Shown piece after piece: positions 34,806-45,631 of a DNA stretch of 64,000 bases. The number at the start of each line of letters is the position of its first letter. Position 1 is the stretch's first letter. Origin of the DNA: an uncultured bacterium (GTDB taxonomy: Bacteria; Myxococcota_A; Polyangia; Polyangiales; Houyiibacteriaceae); contig CALJDU010000045.1 in assembly GCA_938024995.1 (NCBI GenBank), positions 124,001 through 188,000 of the forward strand. Reading direction: 5' to 3'. The notes under the pieces were generated by a model. It ran no database searches. It worked only from the letters and a program-made list of their open reading frames with translations, and was not told where the DNA came from. The translations under genes and the position numbers were made by a program.

Positions 34806-35786
34806 GTGCATCCGCTCCCCAAAGGCTCTCATCCAGACTCGATCCTGCTCACGTTTACCGTGGCGCCGGAGCACGCGGGTACGCGGCTGGATCGCTACAT
34901 TCAATCGCGGATCCCGCGGCTCTCCCGTACGCGCGCGGCGAAGATCGTGAAGGCGTGTGGACGCCGCGCAGACGGAACGCCGCGACGACCCAGCGAACGG
35001 GTCAAGCGCGGCGAGGTGGTGCTCATCGTCCGCCCGCCGATGAACGAGCCCGACGCGCCGACCACTTACGGGATCATCTACGAAGACGACGCGGTGCTCG
35101 TGGTCGACAAGCCCGCGGGGCTCCCCATGCACCCGACCGCGACCTACCACCGCAACACCTTGCTCTGGCTGATGAAGCAGAACTACGGCGAGGAGAACGC
35201 GCCGCAGCTCGCGCATCGTCTCGACAAGGAGACCAGCGGGGTCGTGATCTGTGGAAAGACCCGCGAAGCCGAGCGCGCCTTGAAGCGTTCGTTTGAGCGA
35301 CGGGAACCAAAGAAGGAGTACCTCGCGATCGTGCGGGGGAAGCCAGACCCGTCGGGCGCGATTCAGGCGTCGATGGGACCCGCGCGGGAAGGGCTCCACA
35401 TCCTGATGGAGGTTCGGGAGGACGGGCTGAAGGCGAGGACGGAGTACGAGGTGCTCGAGAGCCGCGCGCGTCGCTCGCTCGTCTCTCTTCGACCGCACAC
35501 CGGGCGCCAGCACCAGCTCCGGGTTCACCTGGCGTCCATCGGGCACCCGATCGTCGGCGACAAGCTCTACGGGCCAGATGGTTCGCAGCCCTTCCTCGAT
35601 CACATCGACAGCGGCATGACCCCGGCGCTCTTGGCGCGGCTGGGTCACCCGCGGCAAGCGCTTCACGCGCATCGACTCGTCATTCCGCATCCAGACGATG
35701 GACAACCGCGGGAGTACGTCTCTCCCTTCCCGGAAGAGCTACTCGGTCTACTTGCGGAGCCAGAGCGGGACGAGGACGCGCTCTAG
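34806..35786 (+). CDS. RluA-family pseudouridine synthase
   Basis: Isomerises uridine to pseudouridine in rRNA or tRNA. The N-terminus (residues about 17-75) is an S4-like RNA-binding domain (GTRLDRYIQSRIPRLSRTRAAKIV). The catalytic domain has the RluA motif HRLDKETSG with catalytic D140, plus LRPHTGRQHQLRVHLASIGHP and GDKLYG. Length 326 aa is typical. The start is GTG 34806. RluA, RluC and RluD cannot be separated by eye, so the target uridine is unassigned. It is followed 73 bases later by the HD-GYP regulator. Confidence 0.92.
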   Translation: MHPLPKGSHPDSILLTFTVAPEHAGTRLDRYIQSRIPRLSRTRAAKIVKACGRRADGTPRRPSERVKRGEVVLIVRPPMNEPDAPTTYGIIYEDDAVLVVDKPAGLPMHPTATYHRNTLLWLMKQNYGEENAPQLAHRLDKETSGVVICGKTREAERALKRSFERREPKKEYLAIVRGKPDPSGAIQASMGPAREGLHILMEVREDGLKARTEYEVLESRARRSLVSLRPHTGRQHQLRVHLASIGHPIVGDKLYGPDGSQPFLDHIDSGMTPALLARLGHPRQALHAHRLVIPHPDDGQPREYVSPFPEELLGLLAEPERDEDAL

Positions 35787-35859
35787 TCGCTCAGCGGGCC
35801 CGTCGACACGCCAATGCGCCGCCCTGCGCGTGAAAAATCTTGGTACCTTGTGCGCGCTT

Positions 35860-37353
<1,494 letters not shown>

Positions 37354-37444
37354 GCTCACGCTCATTCAACGCCAAACGCGCTCAACGCAAAACGCCGCCC
37401 AGCAGAAGCTGAACGGCGCATCGCGCGAACGAAGCAGGGCGGGC

Positions 37445-38227
37445 TCAGCCGACCCCGATGACCTTCGTTAGCACCACGGTCACGTTGTCGGGACCGCCGT
37501 TGTTGTTGGCGCGGTCGATGAGCGCGTCGGCGGTCTTTTGAAGGTCCCGCTCGTGCCCCGCGACGATGTCTTCGATCTCTTGGTCCGTCGCGGGACCACA
37601 GAGGCCATCGCTGCACAGGACGTAGATATCGCCTGCCTGAGGTCGATCGAGCGAAGTGTCGACCTTGACGGTTTCCTTCATTCCCAACGCCCGGACGATG
37701 ACGTTCTTGTGCGGGAAGTTCTCGATCTCCTCCGGCGTGAGCCGCTTCATCTTGATGTAGTCGTTCAGAAGGGAGTGATCCTCTGTCAGCTGATGAAGCT
37801 TGCCCTCCCGCATGCGGTAGAGACGCGAGTCCCCCACATGCGCGACAAGCACTCCATCATCCACGATGAGCATCCCGACGAACGTCGTACCCATCCCGCG
37901 AAGTTTAGGATCCCGCTGTGCCGCTTCGTAGATACGCAGATTCGCGAGCTTGATGCTCGTGATCAAACGGTTCTCTTCGTAGCCGCGCGACTTGTCCATT
38001 TTGTATGGCCAAGTCGCTTCGGGGTCCTGACTGGTTGCCCGGAAGAACTCGCGGAGGGTGTCGATCGCCATCTGGCTTGCGACTTCCCCTGAGGCATGAC
38101 CGCCCATGCCGTCGGCGACGACGTACAGATGGTCTTCCTCAATCACCGCGAAGTTGTCTTCGTTGTGGCTGCGCTTCATGCCGACATGTGTATTGCCGGC
38201 TGCAAGCACTCTGGCTCTCGCTGCCAC
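37445..38227 (-). CDS. PP2C-type serine/threonine protein phosphatase
   Basis: A 260-aa soluble PPM/PP2C phosphatase of the PrpC/Stp type, reversing Ser/Thr protein kinase phosphorylation. Motifs in order: GMKRSHNEDNF (motif 1), VVADGMGGHASGE (motif 2, metal-binding Asp), GTTFVGM, VAHVGDSRLYRM, ITEDHSL-like LTEDHSL, LCSDGL and GGPDNVTVV (last metal Asp). The core is complete with no extra domains. Start GTG 38227. It faces away from the uracil-DNA glycosylase gene. The window also encodes a Ser/Thr kinase (45.1 kb) and an FHA-like protein (27.2 kb), the usual partners. Confidence 0.93.
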   Translation of the reverse strand: MAARARVLAAGNTHVGMKRSHNEDNFAVIEEDHLYVVADGMGGHASGEVASQMAIDTLREFFRATSQDPEATWPYKMDKSRGYEENRLITSIKLANLRIYEAAQRDPKLRGMGTTFVGMLIVDDGVLVAHVGDSRLYRMREGKLHQLTEDHSLLNDYIKMKRLTPEEIENFPHKNVIVRALGMKETVKVDTSLDRPQAGDIYVLCSDGLCGPATDQEIEDIVAGHERDLQKTADALIDRANNNGGPDNVTVVLTKVIGVG

Positions 38228-38471
38228 AAAACCTCCAAAAGCTGAGTGGTATCAGTGACCCTACAAATCGCGGCCGCGTGCCGTCAACAGTTCATCCGTT
38301 GGACGGGTCTTTCCCGGTTCTGCTGTATACCTGTTGCCCCTCGCTGGCTTTACACCCCTACGAGCGCCTTGTAGACGGCGTTTCATAGCGGTTCGGCGGC
38401 ACAAAGGCCGTTTCTTCAACGGTCGCGGCCGTAGAGCGGCGAGATCCAATCGGGGAGAGAGGCACGAGACG

Positions 38472-39200
38472 GTGGGCCAAGAAGAGATCGAAGACGAGCT
38501 CCTCGCGATCACAAAGGAGATCGGCGCCGCGATTGCGTGGGAGCAGGAGATCGGGGGCACCTTCGGGTTGTCGCCGTCGAGTGTTCAGCTCGCCCCGATA
38601 GAGACGGAGCCGGTCGCGCCTGTGCCCGCGCCGTCCGTCGAGCCGGTCTCTCTCGAGGTCCTCGCGTCCGACGCCGCGCGCTGCACCGCCTGTGGTCTTC
38701 ACCAAGGTCGCACCCAGTCCGTGTTCCATCGCGGCAATCCCAACGCTGAGCTCGCGTTCGTCGGGGAAGGGCCGGGGTACCACGAGGATCAGCAAGGGCT
38801 CCCCTTCGTCGGACGCGCCGGTGAGCTCCTCGACAAGATGGTGAAGGCCATGGGCTACGGCAAAGGCGAGGTCTACATCTGCAACGTCGTAAAGTGCCGG
38901 CCGCCCGAGAACCGCACGCCTGTGCTCGCCGAGGCCAAGGCGTGCGAGCCCTTCTTGGTTGGACAGCTGGAGATCGTGAAGCCCAAGATGATCGTCGCCC
39001 TGGGACGATGCGCCGCCGAGAATCTCGGCCTGACCGAGCCCGGCGCGCGGGGCTGGCGAGGAAAAATGGGAGAGTGGAACAAGATCCCCGTCATGCCGAC
39101 GTACCACCCGGCGTTCCTCCTCCGGAGTCCGCAGTTCAAGCGCCAGGTCTGGGGTGACCTTCAGGCCGTGATGAAGGCGCTGGGGCGAACGCCCGCCTAG
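38472..39200 (+). CDS. Family 4 uracil-DNA glycosylase with Fe-S cluster
   Basis: Removes uracil from DNA in base-excision repair. The four cluster cysteines fit family 4: C71-x2-C74 (CTACGLHQGR), then C in VVKCRPPENR and C 16 residues later in KACEPF. The active-site motif GEGPGYHEDQQGLPFVGRAG and the late YHPAFLLRS (HPA) motif are intact. An N-terminal 60-residue acidic/Pro extension precedes the domain. GTG 38472 has GGAGAGAGG upstream; the open frame extends further but without similarity. A strong terminator follows. Confidence 0.92.
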   Translation: MGQEEIEDELLAITKEIGAAIAWEQEIGGTFGLSPSSVQLAPIETEPVAPVPAPSVEPVSLEVLASDAARCTACGLHQGRTQSVFHRGNPNAELAFVGEGPGYHEDQQGLPFVGRAGELLDKMVKAMGYGKGEVYICNVVKCRPPENRTPVLAEAKACEPFLVGQLEIVKPKMIVALGRCAAENLGLTEPGARGWRGKMGEWNKIPVMPTYHPAFLLRSPQFKRQVWGDLQAVMKALGRTPA

Positions 39201-39201
39201 C

Positions 39202-39246
39202 AGGTCGCGAAAACTCACTCGCGCGCTTTTCGCGACCTTTCTTTTG
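39202..39246 (+). terminator. Rho-independent terminator of the uracil-DNA glycosylase gene
   Basis: A perfect 12-bp stem AGGTCGCGAAAA/TTTTCGCGACCT with a 13-base loop followed by TTCTTTTG, starting two bases after the stop codon. Confidence 0.92.
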
Positions 39247-39288
39247 CTCAACGGATCGCCTTCGCGCCACGCGCCCTCTAGACTTCAG

Positions 39289-40806
39289 ATGACCCCTTCC
39301 ATGAACGACGACGAACTCCTCGATGACCTCCTGTTGGACCTGCCTCCGATGGGCGCCAGTGATGACGATCCGCTCTTTTCCGATGAGGAGTCGCTGATCG
39401 CCGGGATCGAGTTCTCGAGTGATGAAAATGTCGGGCTCGATGACGAAGAGGGGCTGGAGGATGACGTGGATCCCGCGTCGTTCCTCGACCTCGGTTCCTC
39501 GAGCGACGAGACCCACGACGGCGGTGACCTCAAGTCCGCGGCGCTCGATCTCGACCTTTTGGAAGGCTACGCGGACGGCGCGGAGTACGGCCTCGTCGTG
39601 GACAGCGACGCGCCCTCGCTCGACGAGTGGGAAGATGACTTCGAGGGAACGACGGAGACGACGTCCGTGCGGGAAGACGACGGCGAGCTCGGCGTCGAAG
39701 ATGAGTTCACGATCGTTGGCGATGATGACGACGACTCGGGGCTCCCGCCGCTCGCTCGAATCGGCGACGAGGAAGACGAAGAGGAGGTCGCGGCCGACCT
39801 CGATCTCGCGCTCGACGGCGAGGTCGACTCGAGCGGTTACGGCTTTGAGCATGAGGCGCGTCTCTCGGGGCAGTCGCTGCCTCCCGGCGCTCCCCAGCAA
39901 GTTCAGTTCCTCGGGCTCGACGCCCCGATTCACTCTCTCTTCGCGACCGAAGAAGGCGATGCGTACGTCGTCGCCGGAGGCCTGTATCGCGTGGGCGCGG
40001 GCGCGCTTCATGAGCTCCCCGCCGAGGGCCTGGCCGCCGGCGAGATCACCTCCGTGGCTGCGCTCGCGAACGTCCTGGTCGTCGGCACAGCGGCGTCGGG
40101 GACCTGGCGCTCAACCGACGGCGGCGCCTCGTTTCTGCCCGCGAACCGATGGCGGCGCGGGCGAAGCTTTGCGCCGTGCTCTCCTTGCTTTGTCACGGCG
40201 CAGCAGTCCCGCTTGTGGATGCGCGTGCAGGGCGGAGCGCTCTTTCGGAGCGATGACTTCGGCGAGTCCTGGGAAGGTCCGGTCCTCCCATCGCCTGTGG
40301 TCGCCGCGCGGGGCTCGCACGGGTCCCTCGTCGCGCTCTGCGTCACAGCGACCGGGGCGATGATTACGCGTACGGAAGACTCGGGACGTCACTGGGTGGG
40401 TCGCTCAGTGCCGCTGACCTCGCGCGCGGACGATTACTTCGTCGACGTGGCAGGCGATCTGCTCGTCGCGGGCGCGGTGGGTGACCCTGCAGGCGGGCAG
40501 ATCAGCCGAGACGACGGCAAGACCTTCACGCGGCTCGATGGCTTGCCGCGGATGGGGCCCGCGCGGCTCTTTACGCGCGGAGGCGAAACGGTTCTCGAGA
40601 CCGTGGTGTCGCTTCGTCCAGACGCGCCCGGCGAGGTCGTGATTCGGCGCGGTCCGGACGGAGACGCGTTGCTCTTTGACGCGCGAGAGTCGTCGCCCCG
40701 CGCGGGTGCCGTGCTCGATCTAGCGCCCGTTCCGGGTGGGCTCTTGGTCGCGACCGACCGCGGGCTCTTCATGGTGCACGAGACCGGTGAGGCAGACGCG
40801 GCGTGA
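39289..40806 (+). CDS. Acidic-linker protein with C-terminal Asp-box (BNR-like) propeller
   Basis: The first ~200 residues are extremely acidic and low in complexity (DDELLDDLLLDLPPM, GDDDDDSGLPPL, DEEDEEEVAADL). The second half is a predicted beta-propeller built from Asp-box-like repeats (GTWRSTDGGASFLP; GALFRSDDFGESWEGP; MITRTEDSGRHWVG; GQISRDDGKTFTRL), the SxDxGxTW pattern of sortilin/BNR-type propellers. No signal peptide, so probably cytoplasmic, which is unusual for Asp-box proteins. ATG 39289 or ATG 39301 could start. The stop overlaps the next gene by GTGA, forming a three-gene operon. Function unknown. Confidence 0.75.
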   Translation: MTPSMNDDELLDDLLLDLPPMGASDDDPLFSDEESLIAGIEFSSDENVGLDDEEGLEDDVDPASFLDLGSSSDETHDGGDLKSAALDLDLLEGYADGAEYGLVVDSDAPSLDEWEDDFEGTTETTSVREDDGELGVEDEFTIVGDDDDDSGLPPLARIGDEEDEEEVAADLDLALDGEVDSSGYGFEHEARLSGQSLPPGAPQQVQFLGLDAPIHSLFATEEGDAYVVAGGLYRVGAGALHELPAEGLAAGEITSVAALANVLVVGTAASGTWRSTDGGASFLPANRWRRGRSFAPCSPCFVTAQQSRLWMRVQGGALFRSDDFGESWEGPVLPSPVVAARGSHGSLVALCVTATGAMITRTEDSGRHWVGRSVPLTSRADDYFVDVAGDLLVAGAVGDPAGGQISRDDGKTFTRLDGLPRMGPARLFTRGGETVLETVVSLRPDAPGEVVIRRGPDGDALLFDARESSPRAGAVLDLAPVPGGLLVATDRGLFMVHETGEADAA

Positions 40807-42569
40807 GCGAAGCGCGCCTCAGCAAGCTGCGAGCGGGTCTCGCGCGCGGGCTCGGACAGGGCGAAGAGGACGTACGTCAGACGCTCGGGATGGCCGACGC
40901 GAGCGATCGGGACGCGGCGCGCGCGTTGGTTCAAATCGTCTTCGCGTGTGAGCTCGCGGAAGTGGGCTCGCATCAACCTCGGCGTGACCCCGCTCCCGTC
41001 GCCCCGAGCGACGACGCGTCTGCGAAGACCGACGCCGTCGATCATGTTCGCGTGGGTTCGGACGACGGCGCGTCGATGGACAAGCTCGAGGACCTGCGGA
41101 CCTTGGTTGGCTTTCTTCGCGCCGGCACCCGTCTCCAGCGCCGTGCCGCGCTCACGCGTCTCTCCGAGCGGCTCGCGGAACCGAAGGGCATCCCGAACGA
41201 ACAGGTGCGGCTCGCGACGGACACGCTGACCTCGATCCGTGACGCGTCGCTCGCGTATGAACTGTCGAAGGCGCGGGAGTCGCTCCCCGGGGCGGTAGGG
41301 CGGAGCGCTCGTGCAGCGAGTGAGCAGTGGCGCAAGCGTGCGGCCAAGATCCAGCTGGAAGAGTTCTGGGACGGCGTCGACCCCTACGACCCGATCCTGT
41401 CGCTTCCCGTGGAGCACCGCGGCGAGCTCTTCCTTCGCGTGCGCGACCTCCCGGATGACATCAGCGCCCATCTGGGCGCGGTGATCGAAGGGGGCGATGG
41501 TGTTTCGACGACCGGCGCGCGACGGGAGCTCGTCGAGATGTTGCGCTATGGCGGCGACCCTCGTCTCGTCCCGGCGCTGGTGTCCGCGCTTCGCGACCAA
41601 GACCCTGGTATCCGGATGAGCGCCGCGAGCGCGCTGGGTCACATCGACGATCCACGCGTCAGCCGGGCCTTGGTCGATGCGTACGACCGCGTGATGGTCG
41701 ACGAGCAGCGGGTCGCGCTGGCCGGCGCGCTCGGCGCCACCGGGGATCGACGCGGCGCGGAGTACGTGCGCTCGGTATTGGTTGAGGCGGACGCTCCGCG
41801 AACGATCGTTGGCGCGCTCGAGGCGAGCGCCGATCTCTTCGGGGTCGAGGACTCGCTCGCGGTCGCGGAGCACCTGCAAGCGGAAGAGCGCACGGTGGTG
41901 GAGCAAGCGGTCCGCACGCTTGGCCGGACCGCGGATGCGCGCGCGCTCGGTCCCCTGGCGGAGCTGGCGGCCAAGACGCGAGTCCCCGCGTTGCGCGCAG
42001 AGATCGAAGAAGCCGAACGCGCGATCATCGCGCGGATGGAGCTACGCGGTGAAGAGGTCGAGCGCGTCGAGATGACCGCGCGGGAAGAGGAGCCCAAGGA
42101 GCGCTCCCGCTTCGGGTTTCGCGCGTACTGGGACCTCTTGATCGGCCACATGTGGCTCGCCCTCGGCGCGATGGGAGCCGCGATCAAGCGGTACGAGTCG
42201 AGCGCCGAGCGCCGACCCGGTTGGGGCGCTCCGCTGGTCTCTATGGCGATGGCGTACTCGGGGCGGGAGCAACACGCTCAGGCGCTGAGCGCGTTCCGGC
42301 GCGCCTCGGAGAGCGACCGCAGGCGGGTGGAGCGCAACCCGCTCTATGCACACGCCATGGCGCTCGCGTACCTAAGGCGCGCAGAGGAGCTCGAGATCGA
42401 CGGTCGAGTCGACGTCGCGCGCGGACTGATCGGCGAAGTTCTCGCGATGGATCTGCGACGCGCGCCGAGCTCGATTCGTATCGAGCTGGATGTCCGCCGA
42501 AACCGTCTCCATGATCCCAAGACGCGAGCGCTCTCTCGGGCTTCCCGCCGCGCGCCGAGGCTCGCGTGA
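40803..42569 (+). CDS. HEAT-repeat protein with TPR-like C-terminus
   Basis: A 588-aa cytoplasmic helical-repeat protein. Residues about 240-410 form HEAT/PBS-lyase-type repeats (YGGDPRLVPALVSALRDQDP, MSAASALGHIDDPRVSRAL, VRTLGRTADARALGPLAELA). The region from about 430 is TPR-like (AAIKRYESSAERRPGWGAPLVSMA, AQALSAFRRASESDRRR). The N-terminal ~100 residues are charged and non-repetitive. GTGA overlaps with both neighbours imply strict co-expression. Helical solenoids of this kind are scaffolds; together with the propeller protein it may make a protein complex. No known family recognised for the whole. Confidence 0.75.
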   Translation: MSEARLSKLRAGLARGLGQGEEDVRQTLGMADASDRDAARALVQIVFACELAEVGSHQPRRDPAPVAPSDDASAKTDAVDHVRVGSDDGASMDKLEDLRTLVGFLRAGTRLQRRAALTRLSERLAEPKGIPNEQVRLATDTLTSIRDASLAYELSKARESLPGAVGRSARAASEQWRKRAAKIQLEEFWDGVDPYDPILSLPVEHRGELFLRVRDLPDDISAHLGAVIEGGDGVSTTGARRELVEMLRYGGDPRLVPALVSALRDQDPGIRMSAASALGHIDDPRVSRALVDAYDRVMVDEQRVALAGALGATGDRRGAEYVRSVLVEADAPRTIVGALEASADLFGVEDSLAVAEHLQAEERTVVEQAVRTLGRTADARALGPLAELAAKTRVPALRAEIEEAERAIIARMELRGEEVERVEMTAREEEPKERSRFGFRAYWDLLIGHMWLALGAMGAAIKRYESSAERRPGWGAPLVSMAMAYSGREQHAQALSAFRRASESDRRRVERNPLYAHAMALAYLRRAEELEIDGRVDVARGLIGEVLAMDLRRAPSSIRIELDVRRNRLHDPKTRALSRASRRAPRLA

Positions 42570-43747
42570 GTGATCTCGACGCGGTCGCGGCGATGCGGGC
42601 CGCGGGCCTCAGCCGCATCACCTTTGAGCTTAGTCGCGACGGCAAAGAGGAGCTGGTCGTGGTCACAGCGCGCGAGGACGAGCTCGTCTGCGTGTCGAGC
42701 GATGGCGCGACCGACGGGGCACACATCGCGGCCGCTCGCGCGCTGCTCGCGACCCTGTCGTTCGAGAGCGCCGACCTCGGCGTCGCTCCCGCGCCCAAGC
42801 CGACCGTTGTCGCCGCCGCCAACGCGGACATCGCGGTCGCCGACGCGCTCGATGATCTGCTCACCGCGATCATCCGCGCGGGGATCGATGAGGCGGAAGA
42901 CTCGCCCGCGGTCAAAGAAGCGATAAAGCGGATCACCTCGTTGCGCGAACCGCTCCCGCTCGGCCTTTCTCGGTTCGTCGGGCGCCTTCGCTTTGCGCTG
43001 CGTACGCATGAGCTCACGGTTGTTGCCCGGCTCCTCGATGGCGCCTCTCGTCTTGTCGGGAACCTGCGGTCTGGAACGCGCTCCGAGGACGAACGCGTTC
43101 GCCTCTCCGCGTGGCTGGATCGCGGGCGCGTCTACGAGACGATCCACGATCGCGTATTGGTGGAGGTCGGCCGGGAGTGGGTCGACGGGGTGGAGCCGGC
43201 GAGCATCGAGCGTCGCTACCTCGCCCACATCGGCGATGGCGAGGTGTTCGTCGAGGAGCGCGCGCGCGACCAGCAGAGCTCTGTTGGGAGCTGCCCGCGC
43301 TATGTCCGCGTGGGCCTGGCGGAGGTAGAGCAAGGACCGCTCCCGCGTCGGATTCGGCTCCTTCAATACGCCGCGTCTCCAACAGTGCGAGAGGGGCGGT
43401 TTCGGGAGCTCGGCGAGCTCGCGAACACGGAGTTCGAGGAGCTCGCGTTCAGTTTTCGCTACGACCTGAAGTCGTTCCCCGCGCTGACCGAGCCGTTCGT
43501 GCTGGTCGCGCCCAATCGCTGCGAGTTCGAAGGCGAACAGCTGGTCTTGATCGACGCGGAGTCACGCCCGCTTCCGATCGCGCAGGATGGGGAGGGGACG
43601 GCGGCGCTCTTGTCGGAGATCGTTCGGGCGAGGGACGTGCTCTTCCTCGCGGGTCGCGTTATCGACCGCGCCGGCGCGCTTGTGTTCGTGCCGTTCTCCG
43701 TGGTGTCTCGCGAGAACGGCGCGCTCGCGTTCCATCGCCTCCGCTGA
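42566..43747 (+). CDS. Unknown cytoplasmic protein, third gene of propeller/HEAT operon
   Basis: A 393-aa soluble protein with no recognised domain. The N-terminal ~70 residues look like a small alpha/beta domain (ITFELSRDGKEELVVVTARED), followed by a helical middle and a beta-rich C-terminal half (IERRYLAHIGDGEVFVEE, LPRRIRLLQYAASP, LAFSFRYDLKSFPALTEPFVLVAP). GTGA overlap at its start couples it to the HEAT/TPR gene. Its last 89 bases overlap the end of the convergent kinase gene. Confidence 0.68.
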   Translation: MSDLDAVAAMRAAGLSRITFELSRDGKEELVVVTAREDELVCVSSDGATDGAHIAAARALLATLSFESADLGVAPAPKPTVVAAANADIAVADALDDLLTAIIRAGIDEAEDSPAVKEAIKRITSLREPLPLGLSRFVGRLRFALRTHELTVVARLLDGASRLVGNLRSGTRSEDERVRLSAWLDRGRVYETIHDRVLVEVGREWVDGVEPASIERRYLAHIGDGEVFVEERARDQQSSVGSCPRYVRVGLAEVEQGPLPRRIRLLQYAASPTVREGRFRELGELANTEFEELAFSFRYDLKSFPALTEPFVLVAPNRCEFEGEQLVLIDAESRPLPIAQDGEGTAALLSEIVRARDVLFLAGRVIDRAGALVFVPFSVVSRENGALAFHRLR

Positions 43748-45131
43748 CGGTTCGCTTACGCGTCTGTCCGCGCGACTCTTCGCCCCAGTAGCCGAGCGCG
43801 CCAGCGACGAGCGCGATCGCGATCGTGAGCGTCGCCGTCGCGCCGAGCGCGGCGTCAAGCCATACGCCGCCTGCGCGCGCGAGCAAATCGAGCGAAGCGA
43901 AACACACCAAAAACGAGACGACCGCTGCGCGAAGCGAGCGACCGCGGAGCCGCGAGGTGGCCATGAACGCGAGCAAGACGGCCGCGAACGCCGCGACGAC
44001 GGAGCCGACGCGGAATCCGGTGTCGAGCGGGAGCGGGCCGCGCTCAGCGACCGCGATGCCTGCGCTCGTCCCGGCCGCGATCAGCAGCCCCACGAACGCC
44101 CCTGGAGACAGCTCCGCGCGAGGAGCATCAGACGACGCTGGAGCGCGACGCGTGAGCCGCTCGGCGCTCCGCTCTTCGGTCACCCGCGCGAGCGCCGCGT
44201 CGAGGGCGAAAACGTCTGGGAAGCGATCTTGCGCGTCGCGGGCCATCGCCCGTTCCATCACCGCGACCACCCGTTCGTCGAGCGAGGGGTTGTAGGCGCG
44301 CGCGGGCGTTGGCGCTTCGTGAAGGAGCTTCCCGAGCGTCCCGGCGGCGGTTCCCGCCACGTAAGGCGCGTGACCGGTCAGCATGCGATAGAGGATCGCG
44401 CCCACCCCGTAGACATCGGCGCGCACGCTGACGCTCTTGGAGCCGACAGCTTGCTCGGGAGGCATGTACGCAGGAGTGCCCACGACCGCGCCGGTCTGCG
44501 TGAGGTCGGCCGCGTCCATGAGCTTCGCGACGCCGAAGTCGAGGAGCTTTATGTGGACCTGTCCTGCCTCTTCGCAGAGGAAGACGTTGGACGGTTTGAG
44601 GTCGCGGTGGATCACCTGTCGGGTGTGCGCGGCCTTGAGCCCGGCGCAGACCTCGCGCGCGATGCGGAGCGCGTCAGCGATGGGGAGGGTGGGATCGCGA
44701 TCGAGGCGCGACTTGAGGTCCTCGCCGTCGAGCTTCTCGGTCACCATGCACGGTCGACCGTCGTGCACGCGCGCGACGTCCAGCACCGCGACCACGTGCC
44801 GGCTCCTCACCCGACTCGCCGCGAGCGCTTCCCGTTCGAATCGCGCGACCGCGCCGTCGTCATGTGCGTAGTGCGCGTGGACCACTTTGACGACCACCCG
44901 TGAGCGGAGACGGGTGTGCTCCGCCTCGTAGAGTCGGCCCATGCCGCCGCGAGCGATCACGCGGAGCAGCCGGTAGGAGCTCGCGACGATCTCTCCGACG
45001 AGAGGATCGTCGGGGGTCCGCTCGCCGAGCGGGGTCTCGTCGTCTGGGCAGACGGTGTGCGAGTCGCGGAAGCGCCGACCGCACGTGGGACACGCGCGCG
45101 AGTAGGTCGGGCTGGGCGCGCCATCTTGCAC
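43659..45131 (-). CDS. Membrane-bound serine/threonine protein kinase with zinc ribbon
   Basis: A Hanks-type kinase. Residues 14-31 are a zinc ribbon (CPTCGRRF...VCPDD). The kinase domain (about 50-315) has a Gly-rich loop ARGGMGRLYEAEH, catalytic Lys in VVVKVVHAH, HRDLKPSNVF, LLDFGVAK and the GTPAYMPPEQ activation segment, all intact. After a short linker come about four transmembrane helices (ALSPGAFVGLLIAAG, VGSVVAAFAAVLLAFMA, AAVVSFLVCFASLDLL, ATLTIAIALVAGALGYW), then a ~33-residue basic tail. The tail is encoded over the end of the convergent gene and may be a readthrough of the natural end. The PP2C phosphatase at 37.4 kb is its likely counterpart. Confidence 0.9.
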   Translation of the reverse strand: MQDGAPSPTYSRACPTCGRRFRDSHTVCPDDETPLGERTPDDPLVGEIVASSYRLLRVIARGGMGRLYEAEHTRLRSRVVVKVVHAHYAHDDGAVARFEREALAASRVRSRHVVAVLDVARVHDGRPCMVTEKLDGEDLKSRLDRDPTLPIADALRIAREVCAGLKAAHTRQVIHRDLKPSNVFLCEEAGQVHIKLLDFGVAKLMDAADLTQTGAVVGTPAYMPPEQAVGSKSVSVRADVYGVGAILYRMLTGHAPYVAGTAAGTLGKLLHEAPTPARAYNPSLDERVVAVMERAMARDAQDRFPDVFALDAALARVTEERSAERLTRRAPASSDAPRAELSPGAFVGLLIAAGTSAGIAVAERGPLPLDTGFRVGSVVAAFAAVLLAFMATSRLRGRSLRAAVVSFLVCFASLDLLARAGGVWLDAALGATATLTIAIALVAGALGYWGEESRGQTRKRTVSGGDGTRARRSRETPRRTARTQARRRGR

Positions 45132-45292
45132 CTCGCGACGCTACCCAGCTGTGCTCCGGAAGTCAGAAAAGCGGCAAGCATGTACGAGCAGCGCGCTGGG
45201 ACCTTCTCGCGTCCTTCGCTGCAGGGCGCAGATAGGCCGCGAATGCGCACGGAGCGCTAACCCATCTCGGCAGGCTATGGCATACGTGAGCC

Positions 45293-45631
45293 ATGGCGGA
45301 CGAGACCTATTACGCGCCCGAAGACCTCGGGAAGTTCGGACAGATCGGCGAAAACGCGCCCGAGCTCGCGAAGAAGTTCTTTGATTGGTACGGCGCGGTG
45401 TTTGAGGACGGCGCGCTCTCGGCGCGCGAGAAGTCCCTCATCGCGCTGGCGGTTTCCCACGCGGTCCAGTGTCCTTACTGCATCGACGCCTATTCAAAAG
45501 ATGCGCTCGAGAAGGGCGCGGACCTCGATCAGATGACGGAAGCGGTTCACGTGTCCGCGGCGATTCGAGGAGGCGCGGCGCTGGTGCACGGGGTGCAGAT
45601 GCGCAACCACGCGACGAAGCTGAGCATGTAA
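45293..45631 (+). CDS. AhpD-like carboxymuconolactone-decarboxylase-family protein, arsenosugar-associated type
   Basis: A 112-aa all-helical protein with the AhpD redox motif C60-P-Y-C63 (VSHAVQCPYCIDAY) and conserved GALSAREKSLIALAVS and AAIRGGAALVHG. This matches the peroxidase-like family regularly found beside the arsenosugar radical SAM enzyme ArsS; family members with selenocysteine in place of Cys are known. The stop codon overlaps the arsS ATG by one base. No signal peptide. It probably supplies a thiol/peroxide-handling step for the radical SAM reaction; the exact role is not established. Confidence 0.85.
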   Translation: MADETYYAPEDLGKFGQIGENAPELAKKFFDWYGAVFEDGALSAREKSLIALAVSHAVQCPYCIDAYSKDALEKGADLDQMTEAVHVSAAIRGGAALVHGVQMRNHATKLSM

